From NCBI GenBank assembly GCA_022605425.2, contig CM061254.1, positions 310,001 to 374,000 on the forward strand: a DNA stretch of 64,000 bases, in the 5' to 3' direction. Under the pieces are notes generated by a model, which saw only the letters and a list, made by a program, of their open reading frames with translations, made no database searches and was not told where the DNA came from. Below are positions 13,713 to 25,424 of this stretch, one piece after another. Each line of letters begins with the position of its first letter. Within the stretch, counting starts at the first letter, position 1. A program made the position numbers and the translations under genes. The stretch comes from Hamiltosporidium tvaerminnensis. Its lineage: Eukaryota > Microsporidia > Dubosqiidae.

Positions 13713-15770
13713 TCCATACGAGATAAATTTAAAAAACCCAGATTTTAATGGAATACTTTTTAAGGATAAATGATATTTAAATAAATTATGCTTTCGAAAA
13801 AACAATCAAAATAGTTATTTTACAATTTTTTTTAGAATTAAAACCGAAAAAAAAATCTAGTACAATAAATACAGTTTTGATTACGCTTATAGTTCATGCA
13901 TTAAACTCAAGATTTAAGGTTTTACTTTTATTAAAATGTTAAGTTTTTTAGTGAAAATTTAACTAGCAACTAGCTCTTTACAAATAAATATGAATGGAAT
14001 TAAACAATCATAACAATAAATATGCCTCAGAATTTCCTTAATAACACTCATATGTTTTTTAAATTGCAAGAATAATTCCGAAACGAACTTTCAAAGGATA
14101 AAAAGTACTGATAATGTAAAATTTTAGCAATGCATATTTTCCATTATTGATTTAGCGGCATTCAAAAAAAAAGAAGATATTTTTCAGAAATATTTTTTTG
14201 ATTTTTTAAATAACTATAAATCTCATTATTTCCAAAATATGGCAAACAATTTTTTTTTGGTTTTCTTTTACTAAATAGATATATTTTTTTAAATATAAAA
14301 TTAAATACATTGAAGCAACAAATCATACTGTCGAAGGAACTTAAACGCCAAATAAAAGTTTAAGATTGTATTCGAATAGAGTAACGTAACGATGATTATC
14401 TTTGGAGCGAAAGGGCCATATATATTGGAACAATACTTTGTAAATGGGCATTAATATTTTATCATTTTAAAAAAATTGTTTAATCTGAATGTGTGTTAAA
14501 GTAAAATACATGAACTTGTTGGAATTGTACGTTTGATGATTTGACTGATTATAAAGGTTTTATGGCGGATTTCAGCCTAATATTTTTCTAACAAGCGCGT
14601 TGTTGTGTTTCATTCAGGCTTATAAACACAGGTTTTTTCTTACTAAAATAGCAAAATAGATAATAAAATAATTCCATGCAAATTTTCCATATCAAAAAAT
14701 ATGATATATCCTGTTTCTGTAGCATAATCATTTTTTTAGATATTTCTAGGCATCTCAACAGATCAAAACAAACAAACAAAAACAATATCTGTAACAAATG
14801 TGATACGCAAGTAAAATTGTCAGTAAAAAGGCTCTAATTTTGCGAATGAATTCCTTAATATATCGATTTTGCAAATCAAATTGTTGTAATAATGTATTGA
14901 TTCATACCAGTGTGAAAAATATCCAGTACTCATAAATTACTTGATGATAGAATTGGGGTATTTTGAAGTTATTATTTTTTCACAAACCACAATTCTCTTT
15001 TAACTGCTAAAACCCCCAAAAATAACTTTTTTATATACCCATAAAAATTCTTTTAGGAAAAAACTAAACATATTTCGTTTGGCAAAAGCTTTAAGGCTAG
15101 GAAATTTTCTTTACAAAGAATATACTAATCATTATTACTTTAAAATAAATCAAGGATATATTTTAAAGACAAACATTCAAGAATCGTTGAATCGATAAAG
15201 TACCTTTACGTTCATTTAGACTATAGTTAAGGCGAATATTAGTGGATGTATGTGTCTCTACGTGTGGTGTATAAATTCTATAATTTAATGGCTTCGCAGT
15301 TTTGAAAATTATAATTTATAATAATGTTTTGAATTACCACCAATAAATGCTCTAGAAATCTCTAATAGCAAAATTAAAGAACATATTTTATCGAAGCGAG
15401 CAAGCTCTATCAATACTTTATAATAATATTGTTTATATCGATTGGCTTGGTGGTTCTGATCTTAAACAGTACCCTGCTATATTGCCATACTTTTTTTTGG
15501 CTTTCTATATTGAAATATACATGCTTTGTTCTTCTGCTTAATGAAAAAAAACATGTAACAATTAAGGCACTATACTTGCGATTTAGTAAATTATAAATAT
15601 TAAGCTAAATATTTTTTTAGGTTAAGATCATGAAAATAAAAAATTTGCATATAATTAATATTTTGAAAGCGCCTCCGCAAATCTAATATTTCAATCATGT
15701 AATAACATCACATTTCAACAATATTCGGGTAAAATATATATCGTTTTATTCTATAATATATAATAAAAAT
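13713..15770. other. intergenic, no gene
   Basis: I see nothing that supports a gene. A 69-codon minus-strand frame at 14588-14797 has no motif. This stretch lies between the 3' end of the dead retrotransposon and repeat copy B. Confidence 0.6.
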
Positions 15771-15941
15771 TCCTCTCCATGCCGGGAACAGAATTGGCTT
15801 GGAGTATTCACTGCTTGCTTTTTTTGGGTACGTTGGGCGTAAGGCTAACAACTCCACTAGAAAAATCAGGTAGGTGTATTTATTACCCAGAAAGGCCAAG
15901 GCTCGTACAGTAACTTTAGTGCCGATGATCCTGATGATATA
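15771..15941 (+). repeat. SINE-like retroposon, copy B (internally shortened)
   Basis: It begins TCCTCTCCATGCCGGGAAC, keeps AGAATTGGCTTGGAGTATTC, TTGGGCGTAAGGCTAACAAC and GGCCAAGGCTCGTACAG, and ends GTGCCGATGATCCTGATGAT. It lacks most of the middle (the CACCCTTTAAAACC to GTTACGAAACC part), so it is about 65 bp shorter than the other copies. Flanks at 15762-15770 and 15942-15950 share AATAAAAAT exactly. Allowing one indel, the match extends a few more bases. This looks like a target-site duplication. Confidence 0.78.
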
Positions 15942-18900
15942 AATAAAAATCTACGTGTATAGATCTAAAGAGTAAATAAAAAATTTTTTAACTACGTTAA
16001 ATGGACAAACAGTTACAGTGAGATTTTTACATAAAAATTGCGTATATCTCTAATTGCTGTTGATTTTACTTATACGAAGTTATAGTGTAACCGAGAATAC
16101 TAAAAACAGATTTTTAGGCTTTTATAGAGTGCAAATGCGATTCCCGGTTGATGCGCTTTTTATCTTTCGTGCGGAAAGTTTGCGAGAAATGCCGACCAAA
16201 CAAACAAAATTGTATTAGGACTCCATAACATGGCGAAGCCCTGATTCATCGTCGGATTGTGTATAAATGGTTAGCAAGGAGCGAGCTATTTAATAAATAG
16301 ATAGGATTCAAAGGTTCTCTTAATATATCTATAAATACGTTAATTACCCTGAATAGTGCTATAGTGTGTTTTTCGCTCGAAATAAGACCACAGATTATTC
16401 TCACATCTATTTATTCCGTTCTTGTTGTATTTGCGACAATTTTGTTTAAGTTCGGGGTTCGTTCTGTTATTGTCAAATTTAAATTAAATATGGTGTAAAA
16501 ATTCTGAATTGAATAATTTTTTTTGTGAAACAAGCAAATTCAATTAGCTTTCATTTTGGCTCGGTATTAGAATATATCGTGGATCACTTTATCGTTGCAA
16601 ATAAATAGCAAAAAATATTTTTAGTGATTATAAGACAACATATCAAACATCAATACAAAGTATCAGGGCTCATATGTTTGAATTATTAGACAATATATTT
16701 TTTTTCATTTGCATCCATAATTTATATTCCTTTTTTTTAGAAAAAAGGAAATCGCGTAAAAAATTTTATAAATATATACAGCAGATCAAACCTACGAAAA
16801 TTTTTAGTTTATATGATTTAAGTAGTTATAATCCGAGCTCTCTGTTTATATATCTATGCTTTACTTAACAAGTGATTTCATACTATAATTTCGGTTAAAA
16901 TTTATACTGAATCTATTAAAATTCCAATCGTTTCTTTTATGCAATCTTCAAACATCAAGTAAGCAAAAAATAGAAACGTTACACCAGTTCGAAATTTTTA
17001 TAAGATTTTAAACAATTTCAAAGCTCGATTGTTTAATTTTTTTCAAACAGACGTATTAGAGCTTATATTTGTGACGAATTTGAATTTCTTAGAAGGATTT
17101 TATCACCACCGGATGGTAGATTTATGATATTTATTGTATTTATAGAGAGAAATAAACCAACATAAACATACGAAGTATATTAAATGCTCAAAAAGCAATC
17201 TTTGCTTAAAAAGCCCGAAAAAAATATGCATATCAGAGAAATATATTATGACAAGGTTTGACCAAATTTTATTTGAAATTGTTTTTAGAGTTTTTTTTTG
17301 AAACCATTTTAACCAATATACGACACGATAGTGAAAACTATAGTTAATTATCTTAAAGAACTTAATATTTCAAAATTTGTATAAAATTTCGATTGCAAAA
17401 ATAGCTTTATCATAAGCATAAATATATGTTAATAGAACTTACGGAAAACTAAGGAAATCCCAAATTATTAGAATCAATACATTTATTCAGTGATCAAATA
17501 CGATTAAAAATAGAAAACTCTTATGCTAATCAATTATATAGGGGTTACGGGCAATTCAAATAATTGGGTATTATGTATAATGCCCGAGGCAAATTGGAAT
17601 TTGAAAAATTTTTTATGTCATTAAAAAAATCCGAAATATTAATAATAGAAAAAATTTCAGAAAGAAACATATAACCTAGCTTAAAATCTCTAATTTAATA
17701 TACGCAACCTTTAAAAAGTTGACGGGAGAGTGTTAGTCTTATATTTCGAAAGAGGCTGCACCGATGCAAGAAACATTATGGTATTTGTTCTTGACAAAAC
17801 AGATACTTTTAGATTATTGAGCACTAAAAATAGAATCTTGTTTTGGGTTTGCGCGAGGAACCAATCTACAATATGTAGTTTAAACTTTTTTTTATTTTGA
17901 AGAAATTCCAAAAGACGTCAGCTATTAAGTGAATGTGCACGAATGTTATTTAAGACCGCGTGCGAAGGTTAGTAATCGATAGATTTTCAAACTGAATGGT
18001 ATCTGATAACTGTAAAAGCTATAAAATAAAGGGCTTTGTGCCTCGAATTTCACAGAAGGAAACTGTTCTAATAATGTAAACCGTATAGGAATAAATGTTT
18101 TTCAAATGTAAATGTTTTTCGTTATAATTACTTTTTTTCTATAATGTTTTTACTTTAGTAATATTTCTTCTTATTTTTGTATATAATAAAATAATTATAT
18201 TAAAATTCTCAAATAAACCAATTTTTTTGGCATTATAATAATGATAATGCCCAATTTTTTAATTTTCCCGTAACATATATATTGCTTTTAATTCTGAAAT
18301 ATTTATTTCTTTTATATGAATAATTCAGGAATCTTTTTGTGTTATTAAACTAGTTTATCTTAGTTTTTTTTATATATGAAAATTTATTTTTAGATGACCG
18401 TTGCCTAAACAGATTATGACATTCTGACCAGGTATTAAATTGACATATTATTTTCAGGTAAAATCCGTGTGAAAATACATCTTGAATGGTTTACTACATT
18501 GAAATATTTCGAAGTGAGTTAAGATTTAGGCTCTTAATAAGAAAAAAACCTTTTGAAAATCAAATAAAAAGCCTAAACTAGGAAAAACAAAATCGATTTG
18601 GATCAGCAAATTTCCATTATAATATCTTTAGAATTGTATATTTTTGCCAACAAAAAAAATTCTAGCACTATTTTTCACTGATTTTTTTTGATTCTATTTA
18701 TTATAAAGACCCGGGTTGCAGTATAGCTGTTGTGCATATTTTTGGATGCTAAACCAAGTGTCAATTGTTCGAGATATTATAGTTTTGTAAAGAAAGTTTC
18801 AAGAATATGATAAGCAATTTAAAAAATACGAGTCATACGATTGGAATTGTTGGTTAGTAATATGTAAAGTGCAATTTGGGTTAATTTGTATCAATATAGT

Positions 18901-20172
18901 ATTTTTTCACCTTTTCTAATCTATGATGAACGATTTTAAAACACAAAGAATTCTAGTTTAAACATATAAAATGTGAATTTCAAGATCGCATAATATTAGC
19001 CTTATCCATATTAAATTTTTTATTTTAAGACAAAAGAAAAACTATAAATTTGATCTTCTCGAATACGTTCAAGCGAAAATTAAAATATTTTTAGGGTTTT
19101 CGTTGCTTATGATCTTTTTTATAAATAAACATAAAGGTTTATGGATAATTAGATTGTGGTTGATTTTTATGTATAAATGTGAAGTAAATCAAAACTAAAA
19201 TATAAAAATGAGATAAGTACTATTATAAAATAGATAATCTTTTACAGAATCATAAATCTTAACTTAATTTATTTATTTTTTATTTGTGCTTAAAATGATA
19301 ACCATTTTTGTAAACTGTTCTAAAAAAACCTTTTATTTTGACTTAAAGATTAAAATTATATGAACTAATAAAGAGCAAATTTAAACTTGCATTGTCGGAT
19401 ATATACTTTACACAATCTTTGTCACATTCTTAAATATCTCTTTTATAAGAAATATGTTAAATTGTATGACACATACCTGCAATGAATTATAAAAACTCGG
19501 TGACCGATATAACACCCTTAAAGATAAAGGATTACTCAATGCTGACATAAAGCGTAAAATCTCGCTATACCGATATAATGCTAAGGAAGTCTTTTTTTAC
19601 TAAGCTAACAATATTTATGATTCTTTTAGAAGTTCAATAACATTTTAATTTATATATTTTATTGAACAACTATCTTTCAAATTACATACTTATAACCCGA
19701 ATGTACTTTTTTGACTTTTATTTTTTCTTATTTATTTCTAAGTCATTTGTAAAAAATGGATATATGCGATTTTATTAGAACAGATTAGAGGATAATATAA
19801 AGTTAAACAAGTCAACGAAATTATCAAACTAATTCATATAGTTACAATAAAGGTTTTGTCTTAAATAGAATATTATCGCACGCTATTCAAAATTATGTCT
19901 ATAATTGTATATTTTTTAAATTATATTTTGCAACCTTGCTTCAAAATATATTTGATTTATTAAGAATTTTTAGTTTAAGTAAGATATTTTTTTCCGTAGA
20001 ACAAAGATAACTTTATTTGTAAAAATATGATAAATGAATTTTCATTAAAGATAACTAAATAAGTTTAGAAATCGCTTTAAAGATTTTGGTAAAGAAACCT
20101 AACAGGCTCATTTATTAGTTATGTGAGTGTATAACCATATTTGATACAAAAATATATGTTTTTCTATCTCAT

Positions 20173-20215
20173 ATCTGCTCTAATGTATCTTTAAAGATAC
20201 CTTATACGAGCAGAT
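20173..20215. repeat. nested inverted repeat / hairpin
   Basis: The outer arms ATCTGCTC (20173-20180) and GAGCAGAT (20208-20215) are exact reverse complements. They enclose a perfect 16-bp palindrome GTATCTTTAAAGATAC (20185-20200). A single-stranded form would make an 8-bp stem, an asymmetric internal loop and a second 6-7 bp stem. No gene is adjacent, so its role is unknown. Confidence 0.7.
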
Positions 20216-22109
20216 GCTCTTATATTCAATGTATGTAAAATCGAACAATTTCAAAAGAACAATAAACTATAAATTTTCTATTCTAATAAAATAAAAAGAA
20301 AAAGGAAAAAAACAATGAATTTGCTAAGTTTAAAAAAAATACTAAACGATAGAAAGTTCATATATAAAAAAACCAATCCCTCTTTTATATTAAAAAATCG
20401 GTTTTTTATGCATCACATGATTTATTAGGCGATATTTTGTAAATAATATAGTTTTATCACTTAAAGAAAATTCCAATTTACCTAACACTTTTTTAAAGAA
20501 TATTTAGGAGCTACAACATATATGTAAAATTCTAAATGAAAAAAATCTTAAAGTTTACCTGGTAAACGTTGCAAATATGGTATTTGTTTGTTTTACAAAT
20601 GTTTCGCAGCTAATTTAAGATGTGATTGCAAAGAAATGTTTATAAAACAAGAGTAAAATCAAAATAAACAATAAAGCTTTGTATGATTATTTTAATTATG
20701 ATTGAAAATAAATATTGTTTTGCTCTTAGCGTTTCTATACTAAGGCATAAATATATTACAAAGGAAACTAATTGATGCAAATAAATATTATATTTCATTA
20801 AAGTAGTTAAAAAGCCGGTATATTGAATATAATTTGAAAACACTATATGTAACTCATAAAGCATTTTGTGATGCATTTACTTTCTACTGTTTATACACCG
20901 ACGTATCTCTTTGTTTAATATTTGTGGTAGAACAAATGTTTAACGATTTTTCTAACGAACGATAACGATTTAAAATATTGCTACATTTAATTTTAAAATG
21001 TGATCTAAATATAAGATTCTTACACCCTGATATTATTTATTCTATTTGTTTTTTCTATACATAGATATGTATTTAACTATAATTTTTGATTTTTTTTAAT
21101 AATTTATCCTAACAACCCAAGTGTACGTGTGCTTCATCAAATTTCAAAATAATATTGTAAGAATTGAAATCAACATAAGTATAGATCAATATACTTTTCA
21201 AAATACAGCGCACGTATTTTTAAAATATATTTAATATTTGTTATATATCATCAAACATCATATTTTAACTAACATATTTTTCAATTCGTTTTTTAGATTT
21301 TGTTGCTCGAACGCTATGCTATTGAAATATATCAAAAAATTTAAACAATAATAAAATATTCTAAAAATGCGAAAAACAATTTATTAAGTCTTATTTCTAA
21401 TAAAATAAAAATATTATGTTATTTAAGGTAAAGTGATTTAGGTATGATTTGTGTGTTTATAAATATAATATAATCGCCAAATATAAATCGCATATGTTCA
21501 ATAGCACTGCATTTAGCTTTATTTTGCAGGTTCTGACATATTGAATGATTTTCTTGAGATTTTTACGTATAATATCTTAAAGAAATTTTTACATGTTGTG
21601 TCGAAAATTAGAAATATTTTGACATAGTATAGCTCAGAATTCTTCTTTCGGATTCGCCGCATTTAATAGTTCGTGCATTTTAAATTTTTTAAATTTTTAA
21701 ATTTGAGAAAAACATATAAAACCAGGCCTCCTTAGATATATTTAGACACAAAATCAACCTCTGAGCTAATATAATACTTAGTTTAGCTTTTTTTTCTGAA
21801 TTAAATTTAATAGAAAAATTCTACCTGTTTGTTTTTATCGTTATTGTTCCTTATCTTTTACTGCGTTCGACAAGTATACGGTTCTATTTATTTCTCATGC
21901 CCTTAGGTTCCATACTTATTTTATTTAGGTACAGATATATTTAATTTATTACCAGCGGAATTCAAACTTTAATTTTACACTAATAAATTTATTCTATACA
22001 AAAAGTATGCCAAGATTATAAATTTAAAATTTAAATAAAAAGATTTATAATTCATAATTAAACCTTTATGCGCATCAAATAAATGATGATGTTCTTGCAA
22101 TTTAGGATC

Positions 22110-22128
22110 AATATGCTGTCAGCATATT
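22110..22128. repeat. 19-nt palindrome
   Basis: AATATGCTG and CAGCATATT are exact reverse complements separated by a single T, a near-perfect 9-bp dyad. There is no adjacent gene and no downstream T-run pattern that would make it a credible terminator. At this AT content it may be chance. Confidence 0.45.
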
Positions 22129-23455
22129 CAAAATAAAAAATTCTTCAATATTTTATTGAAATAGTTAATCTAGGATATGTTGTTATGTTTATAAATTTTA
22201 TATTTTAAAATTTTTAACATAGTCCCAAAACAGCTGTTCGTAACCTTTATGAAGTTTTATTTCCTACGGTTGTAATATCATAAAGTATGACAACTACAAA
22301 AAATCCAAATATACATAAGATTTTTATAACTTAAATTTTTCTAACGTTTTAGTAAATTTATTCATAAATAACAAAATTGCCATTTTATAAATACATTTCT
22401 CAAATCACAATCAATCTATCGAACTTATAAACACAGCTATCAATTTTAAGGTACAATCATGCAGGCAAAATATATTTATAAATAGTTCTAACACCATTAT
22501 GTTTTTTTTAATTTGGATTTTGGCGTAAAAAAAACAACTTTCTACTGATTTAATAGAACCGAAAGCAACAGTGCCTTTTTCTCTTTAAAACGTAGAACCT
22601 ATCCATTGGCTTTGTATTTTATTTTATATTCTAAATCTTAAAATAGTATAATTTCTATAACTTTTTCATTAAGGTCAAATATTCAAAACCTAAAACTTTG
22701 CGCTTGTATAAATTGCTTTACTTTGAATTTACTATTTGAATTTTTGAAAAGTATAATAGATAAATTTTAAGTTCCGTTTATTGCTTAGAGTTGGTATTCT
22801 AACTGAGCGTGCATAGAACCAATAAGATATTGAGTTTCTGTAAAAGTAGGCGGATCTCTATGTTAATTTTGAACGATTTGTGCTGAAAGAACCAATAAAA
22901 CAATATTTGATAGAATGCGAAGAAAAGCCAAAAATTTTAAAAACGAATAGCTATACGTTAATCTATAGCTTGAAAACTTACATCCAAAGCCCACTATAAA
23001 TTTTGATAAACTTAAAACAGTTTAAGCGCGAGGCTCATGATAAATTCAAAATCGTTTTTTTTGAAATTATAAAATTAGCCGGAATGTAGTAAATCTAAAA
23101 AAGACAAAATACTTCCTAGCATATTCTAATATTATCGTACCAATAGCACCTCTGCTCAGAATTTTTGATTTAATAAAAGATGAAAATTTTATCATTTAAA
23201 ACATCAGTATTCGGATGAAGCATCGAACTTAAATTAGAATATGGGTATCAACATAAAAAAATACAATATATTCAGAAGATAGTAAAAAAAACAAATTAAC
23301 CGTATTGCATTGTCAGACTATGGTTCTAAAATAATTGAATTTCTGCGTTGTGCCCTTTCCTTGCATTTATACAAGAACTCAAGTATAAATGATCGATATT
23401 CTAACTATCGTATGACATTCGGAATTTTTTGTTTTGATACATATTAGGTAAAGGG

Positions 23456-23691
23456 TTTTCTACCATGCCGGGAGCAGACTTCGCTTTGAGTATTCTCAGC
23501 TGTCGTAAGAGGCGACTAAAAGAGACTGATCCTCCATGTTGGAGTTGGGCATAGGGCTAACAACTCACCCTTTAAAACTACCGGTTACAAACTCAATAAG
23601 TATACAAAGCCACTGGAAAAAGATCGGTTGGCGCTATTATAAGGTAGGCCAAGGCTCGAACAAGGCTGTAGTGCCAAGGATGAATGAATGA
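23456..23691 (+). repeat. SINE-like retroposon, copy C
   Basis: This is a full-length copy starting TTTTCTACCATGCCGGGAGC. It contains GTCGTAAGAGGCGACTAAA, GGAGTTGGGCATAGGGCTAAC, CTCACCCTTTAAAACTACC, GATCGGTTGGCGCTATTA and GGCCAAGGCTCGAACAAGG. It ends GTGCCAAGGATGAATGAATGAG, so its tail repeats GATGAAT rather than GAT. I could not find a clear target-site duplication. It has the best preserved 5' half of the four copies. Confidence 0.8.
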
Positions 23692-25162
23692 GTTAGTTCA
23701 AAAGTACCTTATGAAACCTTTTCGAATCCCCAATTTATATATTTAGTTATTTTACATTCATTTATTATGATGAATCAGTCTGTTCAACTTGCGATATATT
23801 GAATGAGTCTTTTGCCTATCAAGAATTACGGCATATTACTTAGATCAATAGAAAGATTGTAAATCTTGCAATATAGAACACAAACAATATATTTTATAAC
23901 ATCTATGTATTTTAATACTTTATTTTCCACGCTAATTGTTTAAAAAATATGTTTTATTTTATAAGGCAGTTTAAAGAGCTTTTCATAATATACACACAAA
24001 AAATATTGAAATCTTTTACTTTCTGAGATAATGATTTGCCTTATGTACGCCATAATTAGATATATAAAATTCTATCGTTTGCTTCGTAATAAAATGGATT
24101 TTAAGAGTTATAATAGTAAGTAAACATGGATGCGACATATAAGTAACAAAGATATGAAATTTAAGAAATTTGGAATTAATTAGGCTTATGAAATATAAAA
24201 TGATATTGTTCTATTATGCACGATAACGCATTTGGATTATTATTGTATACATTTTCCTATAATAGAACCTATATCTAATGAGCCCGTATAATTTTTCTTT
24301 AGATATTTCTAACGATTTTTATGAGTTATTTAACGCAAAGAATAACATCGGGAACGAAATCATTATTTTTTAGCTATTTTAAATTTTAAAACTAATATAA
24401 ATTTTTCTTTAGGTTTCGAATTTATTTGAAAACAAACATATAAGATCTTTAAGCATAAGTTTGGGATATTACAATATATTGATAATGTACCTCATCAATG
24501 AAACTCTTATTTATATTAATTGTGTTTTGGAGTATAGTAAAAACTCATGAATTCTTTTATTGTGTTTCTATTTGATCTAAAGTGTGGCTAAATATATATT
24601 GGTAGTACCTAATTAGTGTTTTGAAATTGTATCAAACAAATTTAAATAATATTTTAACTAGCTTTCGAATAATTCATTATTTCAAGGTAACCAGCACATT
24701 TAACACATATCTATTATAAATATTTATTCGCTAAGATAGCACAAAATTTTGCATGATTATATAAATTTTACAAGTTAATTAGACAATTGTTGCAATCATA
24801 AGTTGTTTAGAACGTAGAACAAAATGTGATCTTCTCATTGTACTAGAAAAAAGGTTCTTGAAGAAAAAAATCTATAGAAACAATAATTGAAATTTTATTC
24901 AAGTGAATGAATCAGTAGCATTCAATAAAATTGTCCATTTTAAATTATAAAAAAAATTCAAAAGTGTTCTAAGCGATTTTATTAAAAAGAGATATATATT
25001 TCATTATAGACCATTATATCTTTTACCTATTCTACCTTACATATTTTTTAGCATATGTTTTTTAATAGCAAAACAAATGAGTTGAATACTTGCAGTATAT
25101 TCTAAGCTTGGATCAGGGCTTTGTTTTTCTCTTATCGAACTTGTGGATTGAATAAAATAATA
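23692..25162. other. intergenic between repeat copies C and D
   Basis: About 1.5 kb of AT-rich sequence with no open frame of note and no recognisable motif. Confidence 0.6.
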
Positions 25163-25176
25163 AAATAAAAATATCT
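25163..25176. repeat. left target-site duplication of copy D
   Basis: AAATAAAAATATCT lies directly upstream of copy D. It is repeated 14/14 at 25411-25424, directly after the copy's tail. Confidence 0.75.
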
Positions 25177-25410
25177 GCACCATGTCAAGAGCAGAATTGG
25201 CTTGAAGTATTCTTTGCTTGTCGTAAGAGGTGACTAAAGGGACTGGTCCTCTATGTTAGGCGTAGGCTTAACAACTCACTCTTCAAAATCACTTGTTACG
25301 AATCCAAAATAAAGAAACTAAACTACTGAAAAGAGATCGATTGGCAGTATTACTAAAGGAGAAAGAGGTCTATACAGGGCTGCAGTGCCTATGATAAAGT
25401 AATAGAAGAT
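25177..25410 (+). repeat. SINE-like retroposon, copy D, with 14-bp target-site duplication
   Basis: This copy starts GCACCATGTCAAGAGC. It contains AGAATTGGCTTGAAGTATTC, CTTGTCGTAAGAGGTGACT, GGACTGGTCCTCTATGTTAG, GGCTTAACAACTCACTC, CTTGTTACGAATCC, GATCGATTGGCAGTATTAC and CAGGGCTGCAGTGCC. It ends in a degenerate ATGATAAAGTAATAGAAGAT. Exact 14-bp repeats on both sides define its ends, so the unit is 234 bp. No open frame is shared with copies A-C. A tRNA-type internal promoter is conceivable (GGCTTGGAGT-like and GTTACGAAACC-like boxes about 100 bp apart in the family), but neither box is a good match. Confidence 0.85.
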
Positions 25411-25424
25411 AAATAAAAATATCT
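25411..25424. repeat. right target-site duplication of copy D
   Basis: AAATAAAAATATCT, identical to 25163-25176. Short duplications flanking a unit are the signature of insertion. Confidence 0.75.

Larger units (their letters stand above)
15942..23455. other. gene desert between repeat copies B and C
   Basis: No gene is supportable. A GC-richer patch at about 16130-16480 contains a short open run (FRAESLREMPTKQTKLY) that I do not recognise. A small patch at 17700-17930 is likewise unassigned. A stem-forming inverted repeat lies at 20173-20215 and a 19-nt palindrome at 22110-22128. Confidence 0.55.
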
